Origin: Lentisphaeria bacterium
Lineage (GTDB): Bacteria; Verrucomicrobiota; Lentisphaeria; Victivallales; UBA1829
Length of the DNA: 51,077 bases
Direction of reading: 5' to 3'
NCBI GenBank assembly: GCA_017629515.1
Contig: JAGBXB010000018.1
Span: 1-51,077 of the forward strand
Positions 43,518 through 51,077 of the stretch are shown piece after piece; positions within the stretch are counted from its first letter, which is position 1; the number at the start of each line of letters is the position of its first letter. The notes under the pieces were generated by a model that made no database searches, had not been told where the DNA came from, and saw nothing but the letters and a program-made list of their open reading frames with translations. The translations under genes were made by a program, and so were the position numbers.

Positions 43518-45515
43518 ATGAAACATCTTGCAAAATATGATCCTCAATATTCTTCCCGCAGGCTCAATGAAAAATATTCATCCTGCTGCAAAAAATCTGT
43601 TTATGGGAATACGGAACAGACAGGTGAGACCCATTTGCAGAAAAGAAAAAAACATTTTGTCATTGAACAGGAGGAAAAGAAAAACAATAAGCACCTTTCT
43701 TCCGGTACGATCTGCCGTATCGGAATTCCGGAGGAAACAGCAGTTTCTCCGGGAAAAAATCTGGCGGAAATCCCCGATGGAAAGAAAAATGATTATTTCA
43801 GCAGAAAAAAAAGATTTTTTCCTCCGCCCTTTTCCAATCCTCTCTCCAGATTTTTTCCGGCATTCCTGTTTCTTTTCCTTCTGCCTACCAATCTCTTTTT
43901 CTTACAGGCTGCCCCCGTACCGGGTACTCCCAGAGACTCCAATTTCAATAATACGACAGGTTACGGCAATACCCGTATTGAGGCACAGTTGGTGGTGGGG
44001 GTAAAGGAAAATACAAAAGTATTGCACTTTATACGGGACAATAACGATCCCAGGGTAGTTACAAAGACCTACCACATCAAAAACGTGGATGCGTATGAAT
44101 TCCGGGATTATTTACGGCAGATGGTCCAGGCAAAAAGAGTGGGGAATACTTCTTTGCAGCAGCAATACCCCCTGAATACAGCGGCAACAGCCACAACTCC
44201 GGCAGCAGCGACAGTAAGTACTGCAACTGTGACCACTCCTGTCAATGCCCAACCTACCTACAATCCGGCGGTACAACTGGGCAGCAATACAGCAGTAGAG
44301 TGCCTTAAATATGCCGATGGAACGGGTCTTTTGATCGTCAGTGCCGAAGAATACCGTTTCAAAGACCATAAAAACGGTATGGGCATTGATTCCATGATCC
44401 AATTTCTGGATAAACCCCAGATGGGGGCTTTTCTGGGAACCCAGACCTTTTTCTATATCCCCAAATATGTTCCGGCACGCAATTTACTGCCGCTGATACA
44501 GAATGTGGGCATGAATATCACCGATGTAACGGAGATCTGGCAGGGGGCGGATGCGGTAACAAACGATCCGGCATTGAATTGGCTGCTTTTTGATGTGACT
44601 AATTATTCCATGTATAACATTGAAAAAATGCTCAAAGAATATGACCGTCCCATTCCGCAGGTCAGACTTGTCATCACTGTCTATGAGATCTATGATGAAG
44701 ATGATGAAAAAATGGGGTTGGATTTCCAGGCATGGAAAAACAATGCCGGGGTGGATCTTTTTTCCGGCGGCGGCAGATTCCGGGACAACTGGGCATCCTC
44801 CTATGGCGGGACGATGCTCCAAACCGGTTCGGAAAGAACAAGTTTTTTTAACTTCAATCCGAAATGGAGTTCAAGGTATATTGATTTTCTTTCCAGTACA
44901 GGCAAGGCAAAAGTTCTGCATACAGGGGAACTCTGTATAAGAAACAATACTTCCGCGACACTGAACAGAACAACAGCCATATTCTATTCCGACTCATCCA
45001 ATCCTCCTGCAGACGCCCAAACCACTCCGGATCTGGGAGTGAATGCCTATAAATTATTTTCACAGATCGCAAACAGGATCATACAAAATGATATTCCTGT
45101 GGGGAAAGGGAATGTTTCCGTTGCGGAAAAATCGGATTCTTTCGGCTTTACCATGACAGTAAACAATGCGTCGGTCAATCTTCTGGAAACCCGTTTTGAT
45201 GCGGTCATCCAAAATACAAGTCTCATCGGCTTTACCTCCAACGGGGCTCCCAGGATCGCTCCCGGAAACAGTATCAACCTTACCATAAGTCTGCCTATGA
45301 ACAAAAACACCTTTATCATAGGCGGATTAAAGAAACAAAATATTGTGGAATCCTCCAACGGCATCCCGTTTTTGAGTGATATTCCCATTCTGGGATATCT
45401 TTTTTCCACAAAATCCAAGTCTGTCAAAACAACAGAACTTGTCATTGCGGGAAAATGTATTCAGGAATTTCCTGACAATATGACTGCTCCCGTGATCCCC
45501 AACTGGAAAAAATAA
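43518..45515 (+). CDS. Secretin-domain protein 2 with long N-terminal extension
   Basis: A 665-residue protein related to its neighbour. The secretin signature SNGIPFLSDIPILGYLFS is near the C-terminus. The middle has KTYHIKNVDAYEFRDYLRQM, PQVRLVITVYEIYDEDDEKMGLDFQAWKN (compare IEYLAWKN in secretin 1) and a Thr/Ala-rich linker near 210-245. The only hydrophobic segment, RFFPAFLFLFLLPTNLFFLQAA, lies at about residues 111-135, behind a 110-residue polar, Lys-rich front. Yet the ATG at 43518 has a good AAGGAGTGG site. It is either a signal peptide with an extremely long n-region, an anchored protein, or translated from an internal start. It is probably an assembly partner of secretin 1. Confidence 0.72.
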   Translation: MKHLAKYDPQYSSRRLNEKYSSCCKKSVYGNTEQTGETHLQKRKKHFVIEQEEKKNNKHLSSGTICRIGIPEETAVSPGKNLAEIPDGKKNDYFSRKKRFFPPPFSNPLSRFFPAFLFLFLLPTNLFFLQAAPVPGTPRDSNFNNTTGYGNTRIEAQLVVGVKENTKVLHFIRDNNDPRVVTKTYHIKNVDAYEFRDYLRQMVQAKRVGNTSLQQQYPLNTAATATTPAAATVSTATVTTPVNAQPTYNPAVQLGSNTAVECLKYADGTGLLIVSAEEYRFKDHKNGMGIDSMIQFLDKPQMGAFLGTQTFFYIPKYVPARNLLPLIQNVGMNITDVTEIWQGADAVTNDPALNWLLFDVTNYSMYNIEKMLKEYDRPIPQVRLVITVYEIYDEDDEKMGLDFQAWKNNAGVDLFSGGGRFRDNWASSYGGTMLQTGSERTSFFNFNPKWSSRYIDFLSSTGKAKVLHTGELCIRNNTSATLNRTTAIFYSDSSNPPADAQTTPDLGVNAYKLFSQIANRIIQNDIPVGKGNVSVAEKSDSFGFTMTVNNASVNLLETRFDAVIQNTSLIGFTSNGAPRIAPGNSINLTISLPMNKNTFIIGGLKKQNIVESSNGIPFLSDIPILGYLFSTKSKSVKTTELVIAGKCIQEFPDNMTAPVIPNWKK

Positions 45516-45562
45516 GGCAAAAACTCTTTTCCATGATGCCCCTCTTTTCTTTTGCGGAACAC

Positions 45563-46411
45563 TTATTTTTTGTGGACGGCATAAAGAAAACGGGGCACGT
45601 GGAATATATCTTCTTCGATCCTGCACTCAGTGAAAAACCCGGTTTTTTCTGCGGTTTCCACTGCTCGACAGCCCTGTTCCCCGCCCAGTTCAAAAATGAT
45701 TGCGCCGGAAGAATCTTTTTTCAGATACAAGGGAGAATCAAGAATCGCCCTTTCAATGATCGCAAAGCCTTCGTCATCGGCAAAAAGAGCTTCCCGCGGT
45801 TCATAATCCCGCACATTCGGAGGAAGATTTTTTTCCTCTTTCCAGGGGATATAGGGCAGATTTGCCACGATTACATCAAAAGATTTTCCGGCAAAAGGGG
45901 AATAAAGATCGCCTTGAAAAAACTGCACATTTTCAAGGGATAATTTTTTGCGGTTTTCTTCTGCTATTTCCAATGCTTTCAGCGAGATCTCGCTTCCCGC
46001 TACTTTCACATCCCTTCTCTCATAAGCAACAGAAAGACTTATCGCCCCGGAACCGATCCCCAATTCACAAAGAGTTCCCCTCAAAGGCAGATTTTTCAAT
46101 ACCAGATCCACCATTGCCTCCGTTTCCGGCCGGGGGATCAATACTCCCGGCGCAACAGATAAATCGATTTCCCGGAAAGGCGTCCAGCCGAAAATATATT
46201 GAAAGGGTTCGTTTTTCAACCTTCTTGCGGCAAAAGATTCCATTTTTTCATATTCCGCATCCGTTATGATTCTTTCCGGATAAAGGACAAGTTCGATATG
46301 AGGAATGGAAAGGACTTCACTGGCAATGTAATCGGCTTCTGTTCCGGCGGATTCAAAATGATTTTCTTCAAATCTCCGGGTAAGGTTTTTACGGTATTCT
46401 TCAAGAGTCAT
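45563..46411 (-). CDS. prmC: Peptide chain release factor N5-glutamine methyltransferase
   Basis: A 282-residue enzyme that methylates the GGQ glutamine of RF1 and RF2 with S-adenosylmethionine. Family features are an N-terminal helical domain with REPFQYI-like RLKNEPFQYIFGWTPF, then PGVLIPRPETEAMVD, ELGIGSGAISLSVA (SAM site) and VIVANLPYIP. The catalytic motif reads NLPY instead of the usual NPPY. The start at 46411 follows a GGGGGA site; 15 further codons are open upstream but lack support. The prmC stop is close to the end of the converging secretin 2 gene. Confidence 0.88.
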   Translation of the reverse strand: MTLEEYRKNLTRRFEENHFESAGTEADYIASEVLSIPHIELVLYPERIITDAEYEKMESFAARRLKNEPFQYIFGWTPFREIDLSVAPGVLIPRPETEAMVDLVLKNLPLRGTLCELGIGSGAISLSVAYERRDVKVAGSEISLKALEIAEENRKKLSLENVQFFQGDLYSPFAGKSFDVIVANLPYIPWKEEKNLPPNVRDYEPREALFADDEGFAIIERAILDSPLYLKKDSSGAIIFELGGEQGCRAVETAEKTGFFTECRIEEDIFHVPRFLYAVHKK

Positions 46412-46433
46412 AGTATGATTTCCCCCGTGAAAG

Positions 46434-46474
46434 CATAAAAAAAGACGGACTTCCACAAGAAAAAGCCCGTCTTA
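46434..46474 (-). terminator. Intrinsic terminator of the TRL-like lipoprotein gene
   Basis: AAGACGG(G) and its complement form the stem around a loop of about 17 bases, followed on the minus strand by seven T. It lies 15 bases after the lipoprotein stop. Confidence 0.8.
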
Positions 46475-46488
46475 AAAAAACAGTGATC

Positions 46489-46812
46489 TTATTCGCCGTA
46501 CACAGTTACCTTATACATGCCATAAGTACCCAGTACATTGATGACCTTGTAACTTGCCCAGGAGATTTTTGTGATCGCACCGGCATTGGCAGCGGCATTG
46601 AGAGAAGCATTGCCGACAGCAATAAGACCGAGCAGAGAGGTACACTTTGCAGAGGCTTCCTTACTGTAAGTAAGTTCCCCGTTGCCCAGAGCCGCAGGCA
46701 GAGTCACATCGGTATAGAGACAACCGAAAGGAATGGCTGTGGCACAGCCTGTAATAACGGTCATGGCAAGGATACCCGCCACGAAAACAGCAATTTTTTT
46801 TGTAATAGACAT
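46489..46812 (-). CDS. TRL-like family lipoprotein
   Basis: A 107-residue lipoprotein. The lipobox is VITGC at residues 18-22, after a short signal sequence. The rest matches the TRL-like family by eye: PFGCLYTDVTLPAALG, SKEASAKCTSLLGLIAVGNASLNAAANAGAITKISWASYKVINVLGTYGMYKVTVYG. The typical G(D/N)AS..AA..AGITKI...NILG.Y..Y pattern is all there. The function of the family is unknown; it is probably anchored in the outer membrane. The start has a TGGAGG site and the gene stands alone with its own terminator. Confidence 0.8.
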   Translation of the reverse strand: MSITKKIAVFVAGILAMTVITGCATAIPFGCLYTDVTLPAALGNGELTYSKEASAKCTSLLGLIAVGNASLNAAANAGAITKISWASYKVINVLGTYGMYKVTVYGE

Positions 46813-46978
46813 ACTTTACCTCCATAAGTTTTATTTTTGAGAATTTTCTCATTTAAGAATATAGCAGAAAGTTTTTTTATTGCAAATGCAAAAAGGGAAA
46901 AAAGGAATATTTTTTCTTCCTTTTTACTTTTTTTTCAAAAAAAACAAAAAAATTTCCGCTAAAAAAATTGTTCCCCTC

Positions 46979-47007
46979 TTTCCGTTTCAGCAAAATGGTG
47001 CTATATT
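46979..47007 (+). promoter_or_regulatory. Predicted promoter for argH
   Basis: TTTCCG, a 17-base spacer ending GTGC, and TATATT, 68 bases upstream of the argH start. The -35 is poor; the -10 with GTGC in front matches the ftsK promoter. No arginine-repressor operator was recognised. Confidence 0.45.
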
Positions 47008-47074
47008 TATATACAAATGCCGGTACAGATTGCTTTCCGGCACTTCTACAATCAAAAAGGAATGAGGTTTACTT

Positions 47075-48460
47075 ATGGCACTCTGGGGCGGGCGTTTTGC
47101 AGAAGCAACACAGAATTCGGTACGGGATTTCACAGAATCCATCTCTTACGATAAACGGCTTTATAAATATGATATCATGGGCAGTAAGGCACATGCCTCC
47201 ATGCTTGCGGAATCCGGCATCATTCCCGCATCTTCCGCAAAAGCCATCATTGAAGAATTGGATAAAATCGAAAAACGCATTGATGAGGGCAATTTCACCT
47301 TCACCGCCGATCTGGAAGATATCCACATGCACATTGAATCCGAACTTATCGCCAAACTGGGCGATGACGGAGCAAGAGTACATACCGCCCGCAGCAGAAA
47401 CGATCAGGTCAATCTGGATATCCGCCTTTACCTGCGGGATGAAACAAAAAATATCGCAGAAAGGATACGGCTTCTGCAAAAAGCACTTGTGGAAAAAGCA
47501 GAAGAACATAAGGAAACCATCATGCCCGGGTTCACCCATTTGCAGCATGCCCAGCCGGTTCTTTTTGCCCATCATCTCCTTGCGTATGCGGAAATGTTTG
47601 AACGGGATATCGGCAGATTGATGGATGCACGCAAACGCCTGAATGTCCTTACATTGGGTTCCGGCGCCATTGCCGGAGCAACATTGCCCATCAACAGGGA
47701 AAGTGTGCAGAAAAAACTTGATTTCCCCGCCATCTCCCGGAACAGTATGGATGCGGTCGCCTCCCGGGATTTCACCTGTGAAGTTCTCTCCGCCCTTGCC
47801 ATTTTTGCCATGAATATTTCCCGGCTTTCCGAAGATATGATTTTGTGGATGTCCCAGGAATTTTCCTTTGTGATGCTTCCGGATGCCTATTGCACAGGTT
47901 CCAGCCTTATGCCCCAGAAGAAAAACCCGGATATTGCGGAAATTTCCAGAGGAAAAACCGGCAGGATCTATGGTTCTCTCATGTCCATACTCACCATCTG
48001 CAAAGGTCTTCCCCTTACCTACAACAGGGATCTGCAGGAGGATAAAGAAGGACTTTTTGATGCGATCGACACGGTCAACGGTATCCTTTCCGTATTTCCC
48101 CCCATGATTGCCGGACTTACTGCAAATAAAGAAAATATGCTTAATGCGGCTTCCGATCCGGGACTTCTTGCCACAGATCTGGCTGAAAAACTTGTGAAAA
48201 AAGGCGTTCCTTTCCGTACTGCCCATCACAGAGTGGGGGCACTTGTCCGCTTTGCCGGGGAAAAGAATAAGAAACTCAATGAACTTTCCACAGAAGAAAT
48301 GGCTGGCGTCATTCCCGAATTTGATGAAAGCATGAAAGACGTGTTCCAATCTCCTGCTGCGGCGATCGAAGGCAGGGATATATATGGTGCCACAGGTTAT
48401 AAACAGGTTGCCGCCCAACTGGCTTTCTGGGTAAAACATCTTCAAGAGGATCTTTTCTGA
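47075..48460 (+). CDS. argH: Argininosuccinate lyase
   Basis: A 461-residue enzyme that splits argininosuccinate into arginine and fumarate. It opens with ALWGGRFAE, has TARSRNDQV in the substrate site, GFTHLQHAQPV, and the fumarase-superfamily loop GSSLMPQKKNPD near 275-286 with the catalytic Ser. Length is normal. The start follows AAGGAATGAGG. Its stop overlaps the start of the next gene by one base (TGATG). No other arginine gene is in the window. Confidence 0.95.
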   Translation: MALWGGRFAEATQNSVRDFTESISYDKRLYKYDIMGSKAHASMLAESGIIPASSAKAIIEELDKIEKRIDEGNFTFTADLEDIHMHIESELIAKLGDDGARVHTARSRNDQVNLDIRLYLRDETKNIAERIRLLQKALVEKAEEHKETIMPGFTHLQHAQPVLFAHHLLAYAEMFERDIGRLMDARKRLNVLTLGSGAIAGATLPINRESVQKKLDFPAISRNSMDAVASRDFTCEVLSALAIFAMNISRLSEDMILWMSQEFSFVMLPDAYCTGSSLMPQKKNPDIAEISRGKTGRIYGSLMSILTICKGLPLTYNRDLQEDKEGLFDAIDTVNGILSVFPPMIAGLTANKENMLNAASDPGLLATDLAEKLVKKGVPFRTAHHRVGALVRFAGEKNKKLNELSTEEMAGVIPEFDESMKDVFQSPAAAIEGRDIYGATGYKQVAAQLAFWVKHLQEDLF

Positions 48461-49164
48461 TGAGAGTATCTCTTCTTTTCCTGCTTGTTTTTTCCGCAAT
48501 TGCCCCGCTTTTCCTCTCTTTTGCCGGAGAGGAAAAGAGTGTTCCCCGTTCTTTCCGGGAGTTGCCGGAAAATACTTCCTATACCCACGCGGCCACCGCC
48601 CTTGTATTCCCCCCTGCCCTTGCTTCTTACAGAAAAACAACTGTATTGGAAAATGCCAATCCGGTTTACGGAACAGTCATCCGGTACAGCGGTTCTTTCG
48701 GGGAGTCGGCGGATATTTATGTATATTCCAATGATACCGGCGGAACTTGCATTGAGGAAAAAAGTTTGAAAGAAGAGTATGAAAAAATCAAATGTTCTCT
48801 CCTGAAAAGTCCCCGTGTATCAGCAGAAAAAGGAGCGATTCCGGCAAAGGAGGAAATAAAAATGCTTAAAGAAGAGAAAAAGAGTTCTTCCGGCAAGAAT
48901 GACATATCGGATATATACTCTTTTTCTTTCCGGTATTTTCTTGGCGGTGCGCCCTATGAATCCTCCCTGCATCTTTTTCTTGTAAAAAAACAGGAAAAAA
49001 AGAGTTCTTCCGGCAGGACTTTTGCTAAATTTGTAAAAATACGGTTAAGCAGACCTTCCGAAGTTTCTTCCGGTGCTGCCGATGCGAATAATTTCCTGAA
49101 AGAACTGATGGAAAAAGTGATTCTCTGCCCCCCTGCCCCTGTAAAAAGAAGTGTTGTAAAATGA
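48460..49164 (+). CDS. Exported protein of unknown function
   Basis: A 234-residue protein with a signal peptide (residues 1-22, ending SFAGEE). No family was recognised. The phrases ALVFPPALASYRKTTVLENANPVYGTVIRYSG and ADIYVYSNDTGG suggest a beta-rich periplasmic domain. Two copies of EKKSSSG(K/R) occur, near residues 140 and 184, and share about 20 bases of nucleotide sequence. It is coupled to argH through the TGATG overlap, but nothing in the sequence links it to arginine metabolism. It is followed by a hairpin at 49171-49205. Confidence 0.6.
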   Translation: MRVSLLFLLVFSAIAPLFLSFAGEEKSVPRSFRELPENTSYTHAATALVFPPALASYRKTTVLENANPVYGTVIRYSGSFGESADIYVYSNDTGGTCIEEKSLKEEYEKIKCSLLKSPRVSAEKGAIPAKEEIKMLKEEKKSSSGKNDISDIYSFSFRYFLGGAPYESSLHLFLVKKQEKKSSSGRTFAKFVKIRLSRPSEVSSGAADANNFLKELMEKVILCPPAPVKRSVVK

Positions 49165-49227
49165 CTTTGCGGGGAAGACTCCTTTTTGAAAAAAGGTTCT
49201 TTTCCCCACCCCCCATCTTCCAAAAAC

Positions 49228-49437
49228 TTTTAACGGAATTGCTTTTATCGTTGACGACAAAAACAATTCCTGGGGAGTGTTTTAATTCTTCGGAATAAAT
49301 CTCGTAAGCTCAAATTGGTTGCCGACTATGCAATCTTGCTGAACATTTCGTATTCTTCAGAAAACATCTATAATAGCATAAAAATCAAAACAGAGAACGG
49401 CTTTCACCTCAAAGTAAATGTCTGTAAATTCCGATGA
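49228..49437 (+). pseudogene. Possible frameshifted coding remnant
   Basis: Two short protein-like stretches lie next to each other in different frames: GIAFIVDDKNNSWGVF and a stop at 49226-49286 or so, then SRKLKLVADYAILLNISYSSEN... ending VNVCKFR and a stop at about 49436. Neither has a start with a ribosome site. The composition looks coding, and a single frameshift would join them. The family is not recognised. The first part also forms a strong hairpin (GGAATTG/CAATTCC with TTTT/AAAA and TCGT/ACGA inside), so an RNA or terminator role is an alternative. Confidence 0.3.
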
Positions 49438-49491
49438 AATAAAAGCCGCCCCGGAAAACAGTCGCACCGACGACATTTATCTGTAACGAGC

Positions 49492-49524
49492 AAAAAAAAG
49501 GCGGCAAATTCATCGCCGCCCGGG
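49492..49524 (-). terminator. Intrinsic terminator of the third zinc-ribbon gene
   Basis: GGCGGC and GCCGCC form a stem around a 9-base loop and on the minus strand are followed by eight T. It lies about 130 bases after the stop at 49656. A second GCCGCC at 49445-49450 could compete for the same arm. The rest of 49525-49655 shows nothing. Confidence 0.75.
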
Positions 49525-49655
49525 AAAAATACATTGCAAAAGTATCAGGTTGTAATCAATTATCATCCTTATACTTTTTTCTTTTTGTCGTTATCCCCTA
49601 AAGATAAAATATTTTTATTTACCAATCTGTGTCGGAAACAGAACTTTTTATTATT

Positions 49656-50840
49656 TTACTGACACTCAATCTCAATATCTTCTTCAGAATATTGTGCCTT
49701 GATTTCATCACCTTTCCTTGGTCCTTCGTAAAGTTCAGTACCGCCATAACCGTTTTTTGCCTCCATTGTCGCTCGCAAAACCGCACCTTTGGGAACCCTG
49801 ACATTGCGGAATGAAACAGACATATCTTTACTGCCTCTGCTCGCAATCAATTTTTCATTGGCATACAACTTATAGTCACAGCCATATTTCCATGCGGTGA
49901 ATAACGACCATTTTTTTACTGTAACGGATACTGAAATTTCATTGTTTGACACAGAATTATTGTTTGACTTCGAATAGGTTGTTTTGAGGGATACAGGGCG
50001 GGTCTTGTTTGACACAGAATTATTGTTTGACTTCGAACAGGAGATCGCGATAACTGCCGATATGAACAATACGATAGCCAAAACGGAAGCAATAAGGCAT
50101 AACGGCTTGTTTGCAATGAAAAATGGTTTTATTGTATTGTAAAAAAAGTCCTTTACATTTTCTGTATAATGGGACGCATGATTTTTTATTTGTGAAACAT
50201 AATCTGTTTTATTTTGAGCTGAGCATACTTGAGAAAATTTTTTCTTGCAGTGCTTGCAAATAGTTGCTTTGATTTTAATCATCTCACCGCAATATGGGCA
50301 TTTTCTTTCTATTGCTTCTGTTGCAACAGAAGATTCACAGCAGGATTTACACTCATATTTCTCGCCGATCATGGACTCTGGAAGCTCTGCTATAGTATCA
50401 CACTCGGGACAAATAAAAATAAATGATTTTTCTTGCAGTGGAGTTGAGGACGGAATGTTACTTAAATCCTGTTTGCAATGTTTACAGATTTCTGCATGAT
50501 TTTTTACAGTTTTTCCACAAAAAGGACAGTTCTGTTCAGTTGTTGCTGCTGCAGTATGTTTTTCAAAACATGTCTGGCACTCATAATCTGTACCGAGAAG
50601 TTCACAAGAAAGTTCCTCAACCGATCCGCAGGAGGGACAGACAAATGTAAAACTTCCCTCCTTTTCTGTTTCAGCAACGGTATGTTCTCCACATTGAGTT
50701 ATATCCGGAATTGCGGTGGATGGTGAAATGATCTTAAAAACTGCGTTGCATATCGGACACTCAACATCCATCCCGATCCATTCATCCTGTACCTGCAAAT
50801 CGGCGTTGCAATGCGGGCATTTTGTGATAAACACTGCCAT
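49656..50840 (-). CDS. Multi-zinc-ribbon membrane protein, paralogue 3
   Basis: A 394-residue protein. The N-terminal ribbon (C8, C11, C28, C31; CPHC...CPIC with DEWIG) is related to the two proteins at 5243 and 6134. It is followed by four more CxxC-CxxC ribbons of alternating type (CPSC...CQTC, CPFCGKTVKNHAEICKHC, CPEC...CKSC, CPYCGEMIKIKATICKHC). One membrane segment lies near residues 245-267 (LCLIASVLAIVLFISAVIAI). Beyond it is a beta-rich domain (VTVKKWSLFTAWKYGCDYKLYANEKLI). The start at 50840 fits the paralogues and avoids the leader element. A 33-bp repeat inside the gene duplicates SKSNNNSVSN. Function is unknown. Confidence 0.7.
   Translation of the reverse strand: MAVFITKCPHCNADLQVQDEWIGMDVECPICNAVFKIISPSTAIPDITQCGEHTVAETEKEGSFTFVCPSCGSVEELSCELLGTDYECQTCFEKHTAAATTEQNCPFCGKTVKNHAEICKHCKQDLSNIPSSTPLQEKSFIFICPECDTIAELPESMIGEKYECKSCCESSVATEAIERKCPYCGEMIKIKATICKHCKKKFSQVCSAQNKTDYVSQIKNHASHYTENVKDFFYNTIKPFFIANKPLCLIASVLAIVLFISAVIAISCSKSNNNSVSNKTRPVSLKTTYSKSNNNSVSNNEISVSVTVKKWSLFTAWKYGCDYKLYANEKLIASRGSKDMSVSFRNVRVPKGAVLRATMEAKNGYGGTELYEGPRKGDEIKAQYSEEDIEIECQ
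49942..50037 (-). repeat. In-frame direct repeat inside paralogue 3
   Basis: The 33 bases at 49942-49974 are identical to 50005-50037. The period is 63 bases (21 codons), so the repeat keeps the frame and doubles the SKSNNNSVSN segment just after the membrane anchor. Confidence 0.85.
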
Positions 50841-50866
50841 GATGACATTCCTTTTTTGTTTTGAAC

Positions 50867-51022
50867 AAAAAAAGAGGCACATTCCGAAGATGTGCCCTAA
50901 CTACGCCTACCACAGCGTTGCAACACACACAAAATCGGGATGTGCCATGCTATCGTGCATGGACACACCGATTCCAAAAGTGTGTTGCATTACGTCAGTT
51001 TTGAAGTGGTAGTTCAGTTAGG
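50867..51022 (-). promoter_or_regulatory. Structured leader element, copy C
   Basis: Helices in plus-strand coordinates: P1 50896-50902 with 51016-51022; P2 50908-50913 with 51006-51011 (TACCAC/GTGGTA); P3 50919-50928 with 50980-50989 (10 bp); P4 50945-50950 with 50957-50962. The strand 50876-50885, beside a seven-base A tract, can pair with 50937-50946 next to P4 (10 positions; one is G-T on the plus strand and A-C in the minus-strand RNA). It can instead pair with 50890-50896, giving a terminator hairpin (GGCACAT/ATGTGCC, short loop, TCTTTTTTT on the minus strand). The gene start is 26 bases beyond the T tract. Same layout as copies A and B. Confidence 0.72.
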
Positions 51023-51077
51023 ACGTTTACAATCAGTTTGCCAAATTTTTTATTCAGTGATCTTTATTTTTGTTTAT

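Noticed and set aside
50896..51022. Integron attC site (CCTAACT and AGTTAGG ends of element C)
   Set aside because: The ends resemble RYYYAAC/GTTRRRY, but copies A and B have CACCTCAC/GTGAGGTG and GCACCACA/TGTGGTGC instead. The conserved part is the inner helix, no integrase is present, and the three copies are not in an array.

Overview
The window reads as a chromosomal segment of a Gram-negative, anaerobe-like bacterium of the Verrucomicrobiota/Lentisphaerota side of the PVC group (inference). The grounds are a GH123/DUF4091-like secreted glycosidase next to a CBM9-like protein, a TRL-like lipoprotein, a fused SecDF, a long type-2 (KMSKR) isoleucyl-tRNA synthetase, RseP with three PDZ-like domains, orphan secretins, and moderate GC content with very A/T-rich spacers. 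No tRNA, rRNA, CRISPR array or intact transposase gene was seen.

Layout. 1-5140: secreted carbohydrate-binding/glycosidase proteins and a metallo-beta-lactamase-fold hydrolase. 5141-7500: a small accessory island with two paralogous zinc-ribbon membrane proteins, a decayed third tail, a structured leader element (copy A), a 374-bp unit with terminal inverted repeats and a palindromic repeat cluster; it is bracketed by two copies of the last 36 bases of the hydrolase gene. 7913-17803: PIN-PhoH ATPase, dCMP deaminase, an alpha/beta hydrolase, a lone terminase-small-subunit-like gene, folE, dtd, dxr, rseP, ispG and alkaline phosphatase. 17885-25511 (minus strand): Bax-inhibitor-1-like protein, then yajC-secDF, then the rpmH-rnpA-yidD-yidC-jag cluster, with promoters and terminators visible. 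25848-33438: ileS, trpS, ribF, an HTH/coiled-coil membrane protein and a Sel1-repeat protein. 33458-35780: a DUF262-HNH nuclease and EcoRI-family adenine methylase behind leader element copy B. 36014-41773: ftsK, a RodZ-like protein and an O-antigen-ligase-like/TPR protein. 42081-45515: two tandem secretin-domain proteins. 45563-49164: prmC, TRL-like lipoprotein, argH and an unknown exported protein. 49165-51077: degraded sequence, then a third zinc-ribbon membrane protein behind leader element copy C.

How it fits together. Most of the window is housekeeping: protein export and membrane insertion (YajC, SecDF, YidC, YidD), MEP isoprenoid synthesis (Dxr, IspG), tRNA charging and proofreading (IleRS, TrpRS, Dtd), cofactors (FolE, RibF), division and shape (FtsK, RodZ-like). 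Accessory genes are set into this backbone in three places. In all three places the accessory operon is on the minus strand and starts behind the same kind of roughly 150-170-base structured element. Each copy has nested helices P1-P2-P3, an apical hairpin P4, and a 3' strand before a T tract that can pair with the strand beside P4. The helices differ in sequence while pairing is kept, which is covariation. This element family is the most likely undescribed system in the window. It could be a leader RNA with a built-in attenuator, or a folded DNA/RNA mark of a mobile gene cassette.
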